Positions 7,704 through 15,613 of a stretch of DNA of 37,363 nt are shown piece after piece. The notes under the pieces are model-generated. The model was not told the origin of the DNA and did no database searches. It was given only the letters and a program-made list of their open reading frames with translations. Both the position numbers and the translations under genes were made by a program. Source of the DNA: an uncultured Mesorhizobium sp. (GTDB taxonomy: Bacteria > Pseudomonadota > Alphaproteobacteria > Rhizobiales > Rhizobiaceae); assembly GCA_937958475.1 (NCBI GenBank), contig CALFXR010000188.1, positions 1-37,363 on the forward strand, in the 5' to 3' direction. Positions within the stretch are counted from its first letter, which is position 1; every line of letters begins with the position of its first letter.

Positions 7704-8988
7704 GGTCGGCGTAGCGGGCACGGTCTCGCTCGCCCGGCTGTCGACCGCCTATGCGGCGCTGCTGCTCACGGTGCTGATCGTCACCTTCCGGCCGTTCCAG
7801 CCGGCCGGCGGCGAAGGAGCCTCCGAAGGCGGCGACATCGTCAATCAGCTCGGCTTCTCCTCGCTCGGCGGACTGGCGCTGATCGGTATCCTTTGCCTCG
7901 CCGATCCGCGCAAGGTGTCGCTGCTGTTCGGTATCTCCTGGGTGCTGCTGCTTTCCCTGCTCATGCTCGGCGTCGTGAACGCAGCAGAACCACCGGCCGC
8001 GTTCCGCGCCGCTTTCTTCACACTGATGGCGATGGCCGCGATGCTTGCCGTACTCGTCATTCCGCGCGACGCGGACGCGTTCTCGATGGTCCTCGCGGTC
8101 GCGGGCCTGACGGTCATCGGCGTCAGCTATTTCGGCCTCGTCGCGTTGCCGGAAACGGCAATCCACACATCCGCATCCGCGGAGCCGCAGCATGCCGGCC
8201 TCTGGCGCGGCCTCTTCCCGCACAAGAACGTCGCCGGCCCGGTGATGGCCTGCTTCAGCTTCGCCGGCTTCTACCTGATGCGCCGCGGCTGGCGTTGGAC
8301 GGGAATCGTGATGTTCCTCGCGGCGATGATCTTCATGGCAAACACGGGATCCAAGACGACTGCCGGCCTGGTGCCGCTGGCGATCGGCATTGTCATCCTG
8401 CCCGGCTTGATCGGCATGCGCCAGCTGACCGCAGTTCTTTTCGCCGTGGCCGTCGTCGGCACCGGCGTTGCGACGCTCGGCATGGTGTTCATCGATCCGA
8501 TCGGGGACCTGATCCTCTCCTACATCCCGGACCTGACCTATACGGGCCGTACCACGTTGTGGGAGTACGCCGGCGAAATGATCGCCAAGCGTCCTTGGAC
8601 CGGCTACGGCTTCGACAGCTTCTGGGGCTCGAAGATGCTGCTCGCCACCGACAAGCCCTTCGACAGCGCTTGGGACATCCGTACCATCGTCCACGGTCAT
8701 GACGGCTATCTTGACATCGCATTGACGCTCGGACTGCCGGCTGTGGTCGTGGCGGTCTTCGCCCTGCTCATTGCGCCTGCGCGCGACTTCCTGCGCGTTC
8801 CGCTGCTCAAGGAGAACGTCTACCTCGCCGACCTGTTCATGATGATCGTGATGTTCACTGCGCTGAACGCGTTTCTCGAGAGCTTCTTCTTCCGTCGCGC
8901 CGATCCGGTCTGGCTGTTCATGGTGCTCGGCGCCTTCGGGCTGAGGCTGGTCGCACGGATGCCGATGCCCACGTCGGCGCCGCGCTGA
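7672..8988 (+). CDS. O-antigen ligase/EPS polymerase-like membrane protein (Wzy/WaaL/ExoQ type)
   Basis: 438 residues from the ATG at 7672, which lies inside the 3' end of the GT2 gene; the open frame extends further upstream but only as Arg-rich shadow sequence. There are roughly 11-12 membrane segments. The Wzy_C/O-antigen ligase signature is present: 'LFPHKNVAGPV' (His/Lys/Asn loop), 'YTGRTTLWEYAGEMIAKRPWTGYGFDSFW' as the large periplasmic loop with the R-x-x-L-W and G-x-G motifs, and 'IVHGHDGYLDIALTLGLPAV' with the H-x-x-Y/L-x-x-L-x-x-G pattern. In an EPS locus this most likely polymerises flipped repeat units (ExoQ/Wzy role); ligation to lipid A is the alternative. Together with the flippase and the chain-length protein it completes a Wzx/Wzy/Wzz set. 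Confidence 0.88.
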   Translation: MNSIASPRRTKVGVAGTVSLARLSTAYAALLLTVLIVTFRPFQPAGGEGASEGGDIVNQLGFSSLGGLALIGILCLADPRKVSLLFGISWVLLLSLLMLGVVNAAEPPAAFRAAFFTLMAMAAMLAVLVIPRDADAFSMVLAVAGLTVIGVSYFGLVALPETAIHTSASAEPQHAGLWRGLFPHKNVAGPVMACFSFAGFYLMRRGWRWTGIVMFLAAMIFMANTGSKTTAGLVPLAIGIVILPGLIGMRQLTAVLFAVAVVGTGVATLGMVFIDPIGDLILSYIPDLTYTGRTTLWEYAGEMIAKRPWTGYGFDSFWGSKMLLATDKPFDSAWDIRTIVHGHDGYLDIALTLGLPAVVVAVFALLIAPARDFLRVPLLKENVYLADLFMMIVMFTALNAFLESFFFRRADPVWLFMVLGAFGLRLVARMPMPTSAPR

Positions 8989-9061
8989 ACCCGACGGAAT
9001 TCCCCTTCCGCCCTCGCCTTCCCCGGTCTATCTGGAGCGCGTTAGCCCCCGGAGGTGCGTC

Positions 9062-9874
9062 ATGTCGAAGAAGGTCGTTCTCGTCGGTTGCGGCAACATG
9101 GGTCACGCCATGCTCGAAGGCTGGTTGAAGACGGGCCGCCTGGCGCCAACCGACGTCGCCGTCGTCGAGCCGTCAGACGCCCTGCGCCAGCGCGCCGCCG
9201 AACGCGGCTGCGAGGCCGTCGCCGTCGCCGAGGATCTCGCGCCCGGCATCGATCCAGCGCTGGTCATCTTCGCCGTCAAGCCGCAGGTCATTCGCGACGT
9301 CGTCGCCAGGTACAAGGCCTTCGCCGGCGGCCATACCGCCTTCCTCAGCGTCGCCGCGGGCACGCGCATCGCGACCTTCGAGGACATCCTCGGCAAGGGT
9401 GCCCCCGTCATCCGCTGCATGCCCAACACGCCGGCCTCGATCGGCAAGGGAATGATGGTCGTCGTCGGCAACGGCCATGTCGATCCCGCCGTGATGGACT
9501 TCGTCACCGGCCTGCTCTCGGCGAGCGGCGAAGTGGCGGCGATCGACGACGAGGGCCTGATGGACGCGGTCACCGCCGTCTCGGGCTCCGGGCCGGCCTA
9601 CATCTTCCATTTCATCGAGTGCCTGGCCGCCGCTGCCCGCACCGCAGGGCTTCCCGAGGATACTGCGGCGTTACTCGCCATGCAGACCGTCTACGGCGCC
9701 GCCTCTCTCGCTGCTGAAAGCGGCGAGGACCCTGCCGTCCTGCGACGCCAGGTGACCAGCCCGAACGGCACCACGGCCGCCGCGCTCGAGGTCCTGATGG
9801 GCGGCGACAGGCTGAAATCGCTGCTGACGGAAGCCGTCGAGGCGGCGCGACGGCGCGGGGTCGAGCTCGGCTGA
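9062..9874 (+). CDS. proC: Pyrroline-5-carboxylate reductase
   Basis: 270 residues, full family length. ProC catalyses NAD(P)H-dependent reduction of 1-pyrroline-5-carboxylate to L-proline, the last step of proline synthesis, in the cytoplasm. The N-terminal Rossmann fold has 'GCGNMG' at 9-14. 'IFAVKPQ' and 'SVAAGT' follow, then 'RCMPNTPASIGKG', and the C-terminal dimerisation/active-site region has 'VSGSGPAY', 'LRRQVTSPNGTT' (family signature) and 'AALEVL'. A strong GGAGGT ribosome site 6 bp upstream fixes the ATG at 9062. It stands alone, downstream of the EPS locus and convergent with the MFS transporter gene, with a small inverted repeat between the stops. Confidence 0.97.
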   Translation: MSKKVVLVGCGNMGHAMLEGWLKTGRLAPTDVAVVEPSDALRQRAAERGCEAVAVAEDLAPGIDPALVIFAVKPQVIRDVVARYKAFAGGHTAFLSVAAGTRIATFEDILGKGAPVIRCMPNTPASIGKGMMVVVGNGHVDPAVMDFVTGLLSASGEVAAIDDEGLMDAVTAVSGSGPAYIFHFIECLAAAARTAGLPEDTAALLAMQTVYGAASLAAESGEDPAVLRRQVTSPNGTTAAALEVLMGGDRLKSLLTEAVEAARRRGVELG

Positions 9875-9877
9875 AAC

Positions 9878-9895
9878 GACCGGCCGCAACCGGTC
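9878..9895. terminator. Small inverted repeat between convergent proC and MFS genes
   Basis: GACCGG (9878-9883) and CCGGTC (9890-9895) form a perfect 6-bp stem with a 6-nt CCGCAA loop in the 38-bp gap between two convergent stops. No T-run follows on either strand, so a classical intrinsic terminator is not demonstrated; the position is the main argument. Confidence 0.3.
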
Positions 9896-9912
9896 CGTCT
9901 ACGCCATGCGGT

Positions 9913-11133
9913 CTACCCGGCCGGTCCGTCGATCGATCGGCCCCGGATCGCGGCGATGGCGGCGAACGCCAACACGCCGGACCCGGCGATCGCCGCGGCG
10001 ACCCACAGGGCATCCACTACCGGCAGGCGGGCCATCATGAAAGCCAGTGCGAAGGGCGCGAAGGCGGAGGTGAACTGGCGCGCCGCGCTGACCCAGCCGA
10101 GACGCGCGCCGTAGCCCTCGCGGCCGAAGAGCTCCAGCGGCAGCGTCCCGCTGACGATGCTGGTCAGGCCCGAGCCGAGGCCGAACAGAACGACGAAGAG
10201 CATGCCGCCGGGCAGCCAGGGCGTGGTAGCGACCAGGACGGCAAGGCCGAGCGTCAGGAATCCGGCGGCGATGACCGCGAGGTGCGTTTGCGGGAGCCGT
10301 CCGCCGAACAGCATGTTCACCAGCCGGCTCGCCACCTGCGCCGGGCCGAATAAAGTCGCCACCGCAAGTCCGCCGGCGCCGAGGCCCAGAGCGGCGGTAA
10401 GCGGGACCATGTGGATCAGCACGGCCGACAGAACGAAGCCTTCAAGTGCAAAACCGGAGAGCATCAGCAGGAACACCACCTTGCGCGCCCAAGGCGTCAG
10501 CGTCCGGCCGGTTTCGATCGGCGCGGGCGGCACCCCGACCGGGCCGCTGCTTTCGCCGCTTTCGCGTGTGATCCGCATGAGCCAAGCATGGACAGGTAGG
10601 CAGATCAGCAGGTTCAACGCGGCGAAGACGAGATAGACCTCGCGCCAAGTGAGCGACGCATGCAGCGTCGAGGTGATCGGCCAGAACAAGGTCGATGCGA
10701 AGCCGGCGATCAGCGTGAGATGGACGATGCTGCGTTGCGGGTGCGGACCGCCGAGCTGGACGAGCGCGACGAAGGCGAAGCTGTAGAACACGAGGCACGA
10801 AGCCAATTCCATCGCCAGCAGTGCCAGGACAAAACTGATGCGATCCGGAGCGAAAGCACAGAGCGTCAACGCCGCAGCTGCCGCCGCGGATCCGAAGGTC
10901 ATGACTCGGCCGGCGCCGTAGCGGTCGGCCCAGCGGCCGGCGAGCGGCGCGAACAGGCTTCCAGCGAACAGCGCTGCCGACAGGGCGGCGAAGACCCATT
11001 CCTGCGACAGGCGGAACTCGGCAGCCATGGCCGGCGCCAGGATGGAAAAGCTGTAGTAGAGCGTGCCGTAACCGACGATCTGCGTCAGGCCGAGGCCAGC
11101 CGTCGCGGCAGCGATGGTGCGGCGCCCGATCAT
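9913..11133 (-). CDS. MFS transporter, 12 membrane segments
   Basis: 406 residues with 12 predicted helices and the MFS motif A loop 'GRWADRYGAGRVM' between helices 2 and 3. The N-terminal 'LTQIVGYGTLYYSFSILAPAMAAEF' resembles a proteobacterial MFS group, some members of which sit beside arsenic or organic-acid genes. No such context is present here, so the substrate is unknown. The ATG at 11133 is 43 bp downstream of the SAF-oxidoreductase stop on the same strand, so it may be the last gene of the ugp-oxidoreductase transcript. If so, the operon contains both an ABC importer and a secondary transporter, which is unusual and could mean product export or a second uptake route. It is equally possible that it has its own promoter. 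Confidence 0.85.
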   Translation of the reverse strand: MIGRRTIAAATAGLGLTQIVGYGTLYYSFSILAPAMAAEFRLSQEWVFAALSAALFAGSLFAPLAGRWADRYGAGRVMTFGSAAAAAALTLCAFAPDRISFVLALLAMELASCLVFYSFAFVALVQLGGPHPQRSIVHLTLIAGFASTLFWPITSTLHASLTWREVYLVFAALNLLICLPVHAWLMRITRESGESSGPVGVPPAPIETGRTLTPWARKVVFLLMLSGFALEGFVLSAVLIHMVPLTAALGLGAGGLAVATLFGPAQVASRLVNMLFGGRLPQTHLAVIAAGFLTLGLAVLVATTPWLPGGMLFVVLFGLGSGLTSIVSGTLPLELFGREGYGARLGWVSAARQFTSAFAPFALAFMMARLPVVDALWVAAAIAGSGVLAFAAIAAIRGRSIDGPAG

Positions 11134-11176
11134 CCCGTCATCCCCGCCGCGGCGCTGTCCCGTATCCCGTCCCGGC

Positions 11177-12502
11177 CTACTCGGCGCCCGAGAGGCGCGC
11201 CACCAACTCTTCCTGCAACTGCCTCAGTTCGTAGAGTTTGGTCGAGCGGTCGGGTGCGGCATTGGCGGAGGTGAGAAGCTCGCCCTTCCGGACCGGCGCG
11301 AACACCCGCCCGCCCTCGAGCAGGCCGCAGGGCACGGCGCGCGCGGCTGCTGCCTCACCCGCCGTCATCGTCCACGACCGGTACATGGTCTCGCCGATCG
11401 AATCGAGCCGCTCGCCGGGGACGAGGTCGCGCTTGGCGACGGCGCAGACCTCGGCAACGGGAACGTCGAGCGGCACCATGTCGGGCTTGCCCGTAAGCAC
11501 GGCGCGGGCACAGGTCAGCGGCACCTCGAGCGACGTGAGATGGTAGGGCCTGTGGAAGGCGTAGTACGGGCCGGTACCGACATGCAGGTCGTCCATTCGT
11601 TCGATGATGCGCGGATGGGTTGCCTCGACCACCACGAAAACGCCCGGCGCGACACCTTTGCCGACCGTGTAGTCCACGACGCCCTTCTTCGATAGTACGC
11701 CGCCGTGCTCGCGCGGGATCAGGATTTTCGCCAGCGTGTCGCGGCCGGCATTCGGACCGTGCATGCCGGGCACGTCCGGAACCAGCCCGGTGGCGTTGGC
11801 GATGGCGCACATCTCGACCATGGTCTTGGAGCCGTCGACGAATTCGACAAGCATGCGCGGATTCATGTTCCGCCGCTCCGCCTCCTCGCGGTAGTCGTCG
11901 GGCACCGCATCGTGGTTGAGCGGATTGTTCTTGCCCTTGCCGGCCGAGACGATCGTGTAGCCTAGCGCGGAGGCGAACTCGATCAGCTCCATGCACGACG
12001 ACGGCTCGTCGCCGGCGCCGACCGAATAGACGACGCCAAGATTCTCGGCCTGCTTCTTCAGCCAAACGCCGATGGTGACGTCGGCCTCGACGTTCATCAT
12101 CACCACGTGCTTGCCGTTCTGCATGGCCATCAGGTCGAAGTCGGCGGCTACGCCTGGCTTGCCGGTGGCGTCGACGATGACGTCGATCAGTGGGTTGGCG
12201 ACCATGACGTCGGGCCTGGTCACGGCGATGCGACCGGCCTCGATAGCCGCGGTCGCCGCACTCTGGCTCTCGATCTCAGCAAAACGGGAAGTTTCACCGT
12301 AGGCGATCTCGATGGCGTGCTTCGCGGTCGCCGGCCGGCGGGTGGCGATGGCTGAGAGGGTGACACCCTTCATCAGCATGCACTGCGTGACGAGGTCGGT
12401 GCCCATCTCGCCCGAGCCAATGACGCCGATGCGGACCGGGCGGCCCTCGTCAGCGCGCCGGGCGAGTTCCCTCGCCAGTCCGGTCAGGACCACATTCGTC
12501 AT
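11177..12502 (-). CDS. NAD(P)-binding oxidoreductase with C-terminal SAF-type domain
   Basis: 441 residues from the ATG at 12502, which has an AAGGA site 8 bp upstream; a TTG six bases earlier is less likely. The N-terminal Rossmann domain, homoserine-dehydrogenase-like, contains 'IGVIGSGEMG' (about 25-34), 'VDATGKPG' and 'VVMMNVEADVTIG'. A central catalytic region has 'YSVGAGDEPSSCMELIEFA' and 'AGKGKNNPLNHDA', with several conserved Lys/His/Asp. The last 90 residues look like a SAF/antifreeze-type domain ('GPYYAFHRPYHLTS', 'VCAVAKRDLVPGERLD'). Homologues are often mislabelled as FlgA because of the SAF domain. The precise reaction is unknown; by context it probably oxidises or reduces a polyol or sugar acid. 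It lies 105 bp after ugpC on the same strand, after a stem-loop. Confidence 0.8.
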   Translation of the reverse strand: MTNVVLTGLARELARRADEGRPVRIGVIGSGEMGTDLVTQCMLMKGVTLSAIATRRPATAKHAIEIAYGETSRFAEIESQSAATAAIEAGRIAVTRPDVMVANPLIDVIVDATGKPGVAADFDLMAMQNGKHVVMMNVEADVTIGVWLKKQAENLGVVYSVGAGDEPSSCMELIEFASALGYTIVSAGKGKNNPLNHDAVPDDYREEAERRNMNPRMLVEFVDGSKTMVEMCAIANATGLVPDVPGMHGPNAGRDTLAKILIPREHGGVLSKKGVVDYTVGKGVAPGVFVVVEATHPRIIERMDDLHVGTGPYYAFHRPYHLTSLEVPLTCARAVLTGKPDMVPLDVPVAEVCAVAKRDLVPGERLDSIGETMYRSWTMTAGEAAAARAVPCGLLEGGRVFAPVRKGELLTSANAAPDRSTKLYELRQLQEELVARLSGAE

Positions 12503-12581
12503 CGCCAATCCTTCCGCGGGCAGTCTGGGGGTGCTGATAGCAGATGGATGGCCGACAGTGTCAAGGACGGTCGCGAACTGA

Positions 12582-12609
12582 GAGCGGGTCGGGGGTCACC
12601 CCCTCGCTC
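12582..12609 (-). other. Stem-loop overlapping the ugpC stop codon
   Basis: Bases 12582-12588 pair with 12603-12609, a 7-bp stem with one G-T pair. After a 2-nt bulge the stem continues as GGGG/CCCC (12591-12594 with 12599-12602) around a 4-nt loop. On the transcript it covers the ugpC stop and precedes the oxidoreductase gene. There is no U-run, so it more likely limits read-through or protects the 3' end of ugpC mRNA than terminates fully. Confidence 0.4.
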
Positions 12610-13729
12610 AGACTAAGACCAGGCCGTGCACGCCCTTGCGATCCGCCGGGACCGACTCGTTCTCGCCGGAAATGCGGCGGCCGGTCGAAACGTCAAACAA
12701 CTGGACCTGAGCGGGATCGACGATGAAGGATATGGGATCGCCCGCAGCCAGGCGGGTCGCGCCGGCGACGTGAGCGATAGCGGTCTCTCCGCCGATCGTG
12801 GCGTGGATCAGCTGCGCCGCGCCGAGTTCCTCGGCGAAATCGAAGCGTCCGCTCAGTCCGCCCGGCTCCAGACGCACGCCCTCGGCGCGGAAGCCGGCGA
12901 TCACTGGTCCATGGCCGACTTCGGGCCAGCGGACGCGATCGTAGGAGAGGCGCTGGCCGTCGCGCAGCGTCACCACGCCCTGGTCGGAATCGGCGACGCC
13001 ATTGAGGAGATTAAGCCCCGGCGCGCCGATGAAGCCGGCGACATAGGTGGATTCCGGCCGGTTGTAGACGTCCTGCGGCGTGCCGACCTGCTCGACGACG
13101 CCCTTGTTCATGACGACGATGCGGTCGGCCAGCGTCATCGCCTCGACCTGGTCGTGGGTGACGAACAGCGTGGTGGTGCCCAGCCGCTGATGCAGCTTAC
13201 GGATCTCGACGCGCATCGCAACGCGGAGCCGCGCGTCGAGGTTGGACAGCGGCTCGTCGTAGAGGAAGACCCGCGGCTCGCGGATCATTGCCCGACCCAT
13301 GGCGACGCGTTGGCGCTGGCCACCGGAGAGCTGGCCGGGTTTGCGCTCGAGGAACTCGGTCAGGCCGAGCGACCCCGCCACCTTGCCGACCCGCTCGCGG
13401 CGGTCGGCGCGCGAAACGCCGGCGATCTTCAGCGCGTAGCCGATGTTGTCGGCGACCGTCATGTGCGGGTAAAGCGCATAGTTCTGGAACACCATGGCGC
13501 AGCCGCGCTGGCGCGGCTCCAGCCGGTTAACGACCGCGCCGCCGATCGAGATGTCGCCGGCCGTGATCGTCTCCAGTCCGGCGACCATCCTGAGCAGCGT
13601 GGACTTGCCGCAGCCCGACGGGCCGAGGATCACCACCAGCTCGCCGGCGGCGATGTCGAGATCGACTCCGTGCACGACTTCAGTCTTGCCGTAGGACTTG
13701 CGCACGCCGCGCAGGGCTATCTCGGCCAT
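12608..13729 (-). CDS. ugpC: sn-Glycerol-3-phosphate ABC transporter, ATP-binding protein
   Basis: 373 residues, normal for UgpC/MalK-type ATPases. Walker A 'GPSGCGKST' (about 36-44), Q-loop 'MVFQNYALYPHMTV', signature 'LSGGQRQR', Walker B 'VFLYDEPLSNLD' and H-loop 'THDQVEAM' are all intact. The C-terminal 110 residues form the OB/TOBE regulatory domain of the CUT1 family. It energises import by binding the two permeases at the inner face of the membrane. The ATG at 13729 lies 13 bp after the ugpE stop, so it is the fourth gene of ugpBAEC. UgpC and MalK ATPases can be interchangeable, so the specificity assignment rests on the binding protein. Confidence 0.92.
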   Translation of the reverse strand: MAEIALRGVRKSYGKTEVVHGVDLDIAAGELVVILGPSGCGKSTLLRMVAGLETITAGDISIGGAVVNRLEPRQRGCAMVFQNYALYPHMTVADNIGYALKIAGVSRADRRERVGKVAGSLGLTEFLERKPGQLSGGQRQRVAMGRAMIREPRVFLYDEPLSNLDARLRVAMRVEIRKLHQRLGTTTLFVTHDQVEAMTLADRIVVMNKGVVEQVGTPQDVYNRPESTYVAGFIGAPGLNLLNGVADSDQGVVTLRDGQRLSYDRVRWPEVGHGPVIAGFRAEGVRLEPGGLSGRFDFAEELGAAQLIHATIGGETAIAHVAGATRLAAGDPISFIVDPAQVQLFDVSTGRRISGENESVPADRKGVHGLVLV

Positions 13730-13742
13730 GTCTTCGTCTCCG

Positions 13743-14639
13743 TCACTTGTCTGTCTGGATGAGGCCGCGCACGAACCAGCGCTGCAGGAGGATGGTCACC
13801 AGCACGGGCGGGAACATCACGATCAGGTTCGCCGCCATGGCGACGTTCCAAACTGGCGGCTCGCCGAACAGCGGGCCGGGCACGATCTTCTGCAACTGCA
13901 TGGTCGCCGTCGCGTAGTTCTGGTGATCGGTGACGACGAGCAGCGGCCACAGATACTGGTTCCACGACCATACGAACATGATGGTCGCCAGCGCCGCCAT
14001 GTTGGTCTTCGACAGCGGCATCAGCACCTGGAGGAAGAAGCGGATCGGGCCGGCTCCGTCCATCTTGGCGGCTTCCGTCAGCTCGTCCGGCACGGTGAGA
14101 AAGAACTGCCGGTAGAGGAAGGTGCCGGTGGCGGTGGCGACCAGCGGCAGGATCAGGCCGGAATAGGAGTTGAGCAGGTTCCACTCGGGAAGGTCGATCG
14201 AGATGCCGACGAAGTCGAGCATGCCCTGGAAGGGCCGCAGCGCGTCGGCGGCCACCGCATAGGTCGGCACGATACGCACTTCCAGCGGCAGCATCAGGGT
14301 TATGAAGATCAACCAGAACATCACCATCCTGAGCCGGTAGCGGAAGTAGACGATCGAGAAGGCCGACAGCGCCGCCACGACGATCTTGCCGCCAGTGACG
14401 CCCAGCGCCACGATCAGCGAGTTCACGATGACACGGTCGAAGTTGCCGCGCTCCCAGGCGGCGGCGAGGTTTTCCAGCAAGTGGCTGCCGGGCAGGAGCG
14501 GCATCGGCACCTGGTTGACCGTATGGAAGTCGTGGGTGGCGGCAACGAAGACGATCCACATCGGCATCAGGAGCGCGACGAAGCTCAGCACCAGCAGCGC
14601 ATGTGTCAGGAAATCGAGGATCGGGGTGCGTTCGATCAC
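13743..14639 (-). CDS. ugpE: sn-Glycerol-3-phosphate ABC transporter, permease
   Basis: 298 residues with six membrane helices and the CUT1 EAA loop 'ELTEAAKMDGAGPIRFFLQVLMPLSKTNM' in the cytoplasmic loop that docks on UgpC. The start is GTG at 14639 with GGAG 8 bp upstream. It begins 13 bp after the ugpA stop and is followed 13 bp later by ugpC. UgpE forms a heterodimeric channel with UgpA in the inner membrane for substrate delivered by UgpB. The sequence 'FVWSWNQYLWPLLVV' near the C-terminal third is characteristic of this permease subfamily. Confidence 0.92.
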   Translation of the reverse strand: MIERTPILDFLTHALLVLSFVALLMPMWIVFVAATHDFHTVNQVPMPLLPGSHLLENLAAAWERGNFDRVIVNSLIVALGVTGGKIVVAALSAFSIVYFRYRLRMVMFWLIFITLMLPLEVRIVPTYAVAADALRPFQGMLDFVGISIDLPEWNLLNSYSGLILPLVATATGTFLYRQFFLTVPDELTEAAKMDGAGPIRFFLQVLMPLSKTNMAALATIMFVWSWNQYLWPLLVVTDHQNYATATMQLQKIVPGPLFGEPPVWNVAMAANLIVMFPPVLVTILLQRWFVRGLIQTDK

Positions 14640-14652
14640 GGCGGTGCTCCGG

Positions 14653-15537
14653 TCAGCTATAGTGGACGCGCCGCTCGACGTAGCGGAACTGGACGAAGGT
14701 CAGGACGACGATGAGCACCATCAGCACGATCGACTGGGCCGCCGCGAGCGAGTAGTCCTTGCCCTGGAAACCGTCGGTGTAGATCTTGTAGACCATCAGG
14801 TCGGTGGCCCGCGCAGGACCGCCCGCGCTGATGATGTCGATGATGCCGAACGAATTGACGAAGCTGTCGGTGATGTTGATCACGATCAGGAAGAACAGCG
14901 TCGGCGCGATCAGCGGCAGCTGGATATCCCACATGCGGCGAAGCACCCCAGCCCCGTCCATGGCGCTCGCCTCGTTGACGGTGCGCGGGATCGACTGCAA
15001 CGCCGCCAGGAAGAAGATGAAATTGTAGCCGACCATGGTCCACGCCTGGGCCATGACGACCAGCGCGAAGGCGTCGTAGCCGTCGAGCGCCGGGTTCCAG
15101 AGGTCAGGATAGACGCGGTTGATGGCGGAGACGAAGCCCGCGTCGGGCGAGAAGATGAAGCGGAAGGCAAGGCCGACGGCGGGGGCGGCCAGCGCATAGG
15201 GCAGGAAGTAGGTGAACTTGTAGACCTGGTGGCCCAGAAGCCGCCGGTCAACGAACAGGGCGAGGATCGCCGCCACGCCGAGGGACAGGGAGGTGGCGAA
15301 GAGGGCGAATGTGATCGAGATGCGCACCGAATTCCAGTATTTCGGATCCTCGAATACCGTCTGGAAATTGAGCATGCCGACCCATTCGTTGTCGCCGCCG
15401 AAGGGCGGCTCGAGCGTCAGGGCCCAGTAGAGCGCCTCGCCCGAAGGCCAGTAGAAGAAGACGAAGATCAGTAGCATCTGCGGCGCGATCAGCGCCGCTG
15501 CGAGCCACAGGTTCGAGAACGTCGCGCGCTTTTCCAA
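14653..15537 (-). CDS. ugpA: sn-Glycerol-3-phosphate ABC transporter, permease
   Basis: 294 residues, six membrane helices, EAA loop 'TVNEASAMDGAGVLRRMWDIQLPLIAPT'. The start is an uncommon TTG at 15537, chosen because AGGAG lies 7 bp upstream and the encoded 'MEKRATFSNLWLAAALIAPQ' has the expected charged N-terminus leading into helix 1; no ATG lies close by. The large periplasmic segment 'PPFGGDNEWVGMLNFQTVFEDPKYW' is typical of UgpA/MalF-like partners. It sits 76 bp downstream of ugpB, behind a GC-rich stem-loop, and 13 bp upstream of ugpE. The weak start codon and the stem-loop together would favour higher yield of the binding protein than of the membrane subunits. Confidence 0.92.
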   Translation of the reverse strand: MEKRATFSNLWLAAALIAPQMLLIFVFFYWPSGEALYWALTLEPPFGGDNEWVGMLNFQTVFEDPKYWNSVRISITFALFATSLSLGVAAILALFVDRRLLGHQVYKFTYFLPYALAAPAVGLAFRFIFSPDAGFVSAINRVYPDLWNPALDGYDAFALVVMAQAWTMVGYNFIFFLAALQSIPRTVNEASAMDGAGVLRRMWDIQLPLIAPTLFFLIVINITDSFVNSFGIIDIISAGGPARATDLMVYKIYTDGFQGKDYSLAAAQSIVLMVLIVVLTFVQFRYVERRVHYS

Positions 15538-15559
15538 GAATCGTCTCCTGCGCTTCTCC

Positions 15560-15591
15560 GGGGGCCGGGGACGCCGCGGCGCGGCGCCCCC
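15560..15591 (-). other. GC-rich stem-loop between ugpB and ugpA
   Basis: GGGGGC (15560-15565) pairs with GCCCCC (15586-15591), and an inner GCCGC-GGC-GCGGC hairpin (15573-15585) stacks beneath it; 15566-15572 is left as a bulge. Such structures between a binding-protein gene and its permease genes commonly stabilise the upstream message and reduce downstream expression. No T-run is present. Confidence 0.5.
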
Positions 15592-15613
15592 GTCTCGTGC
15601 GATCAGCCGGAGA

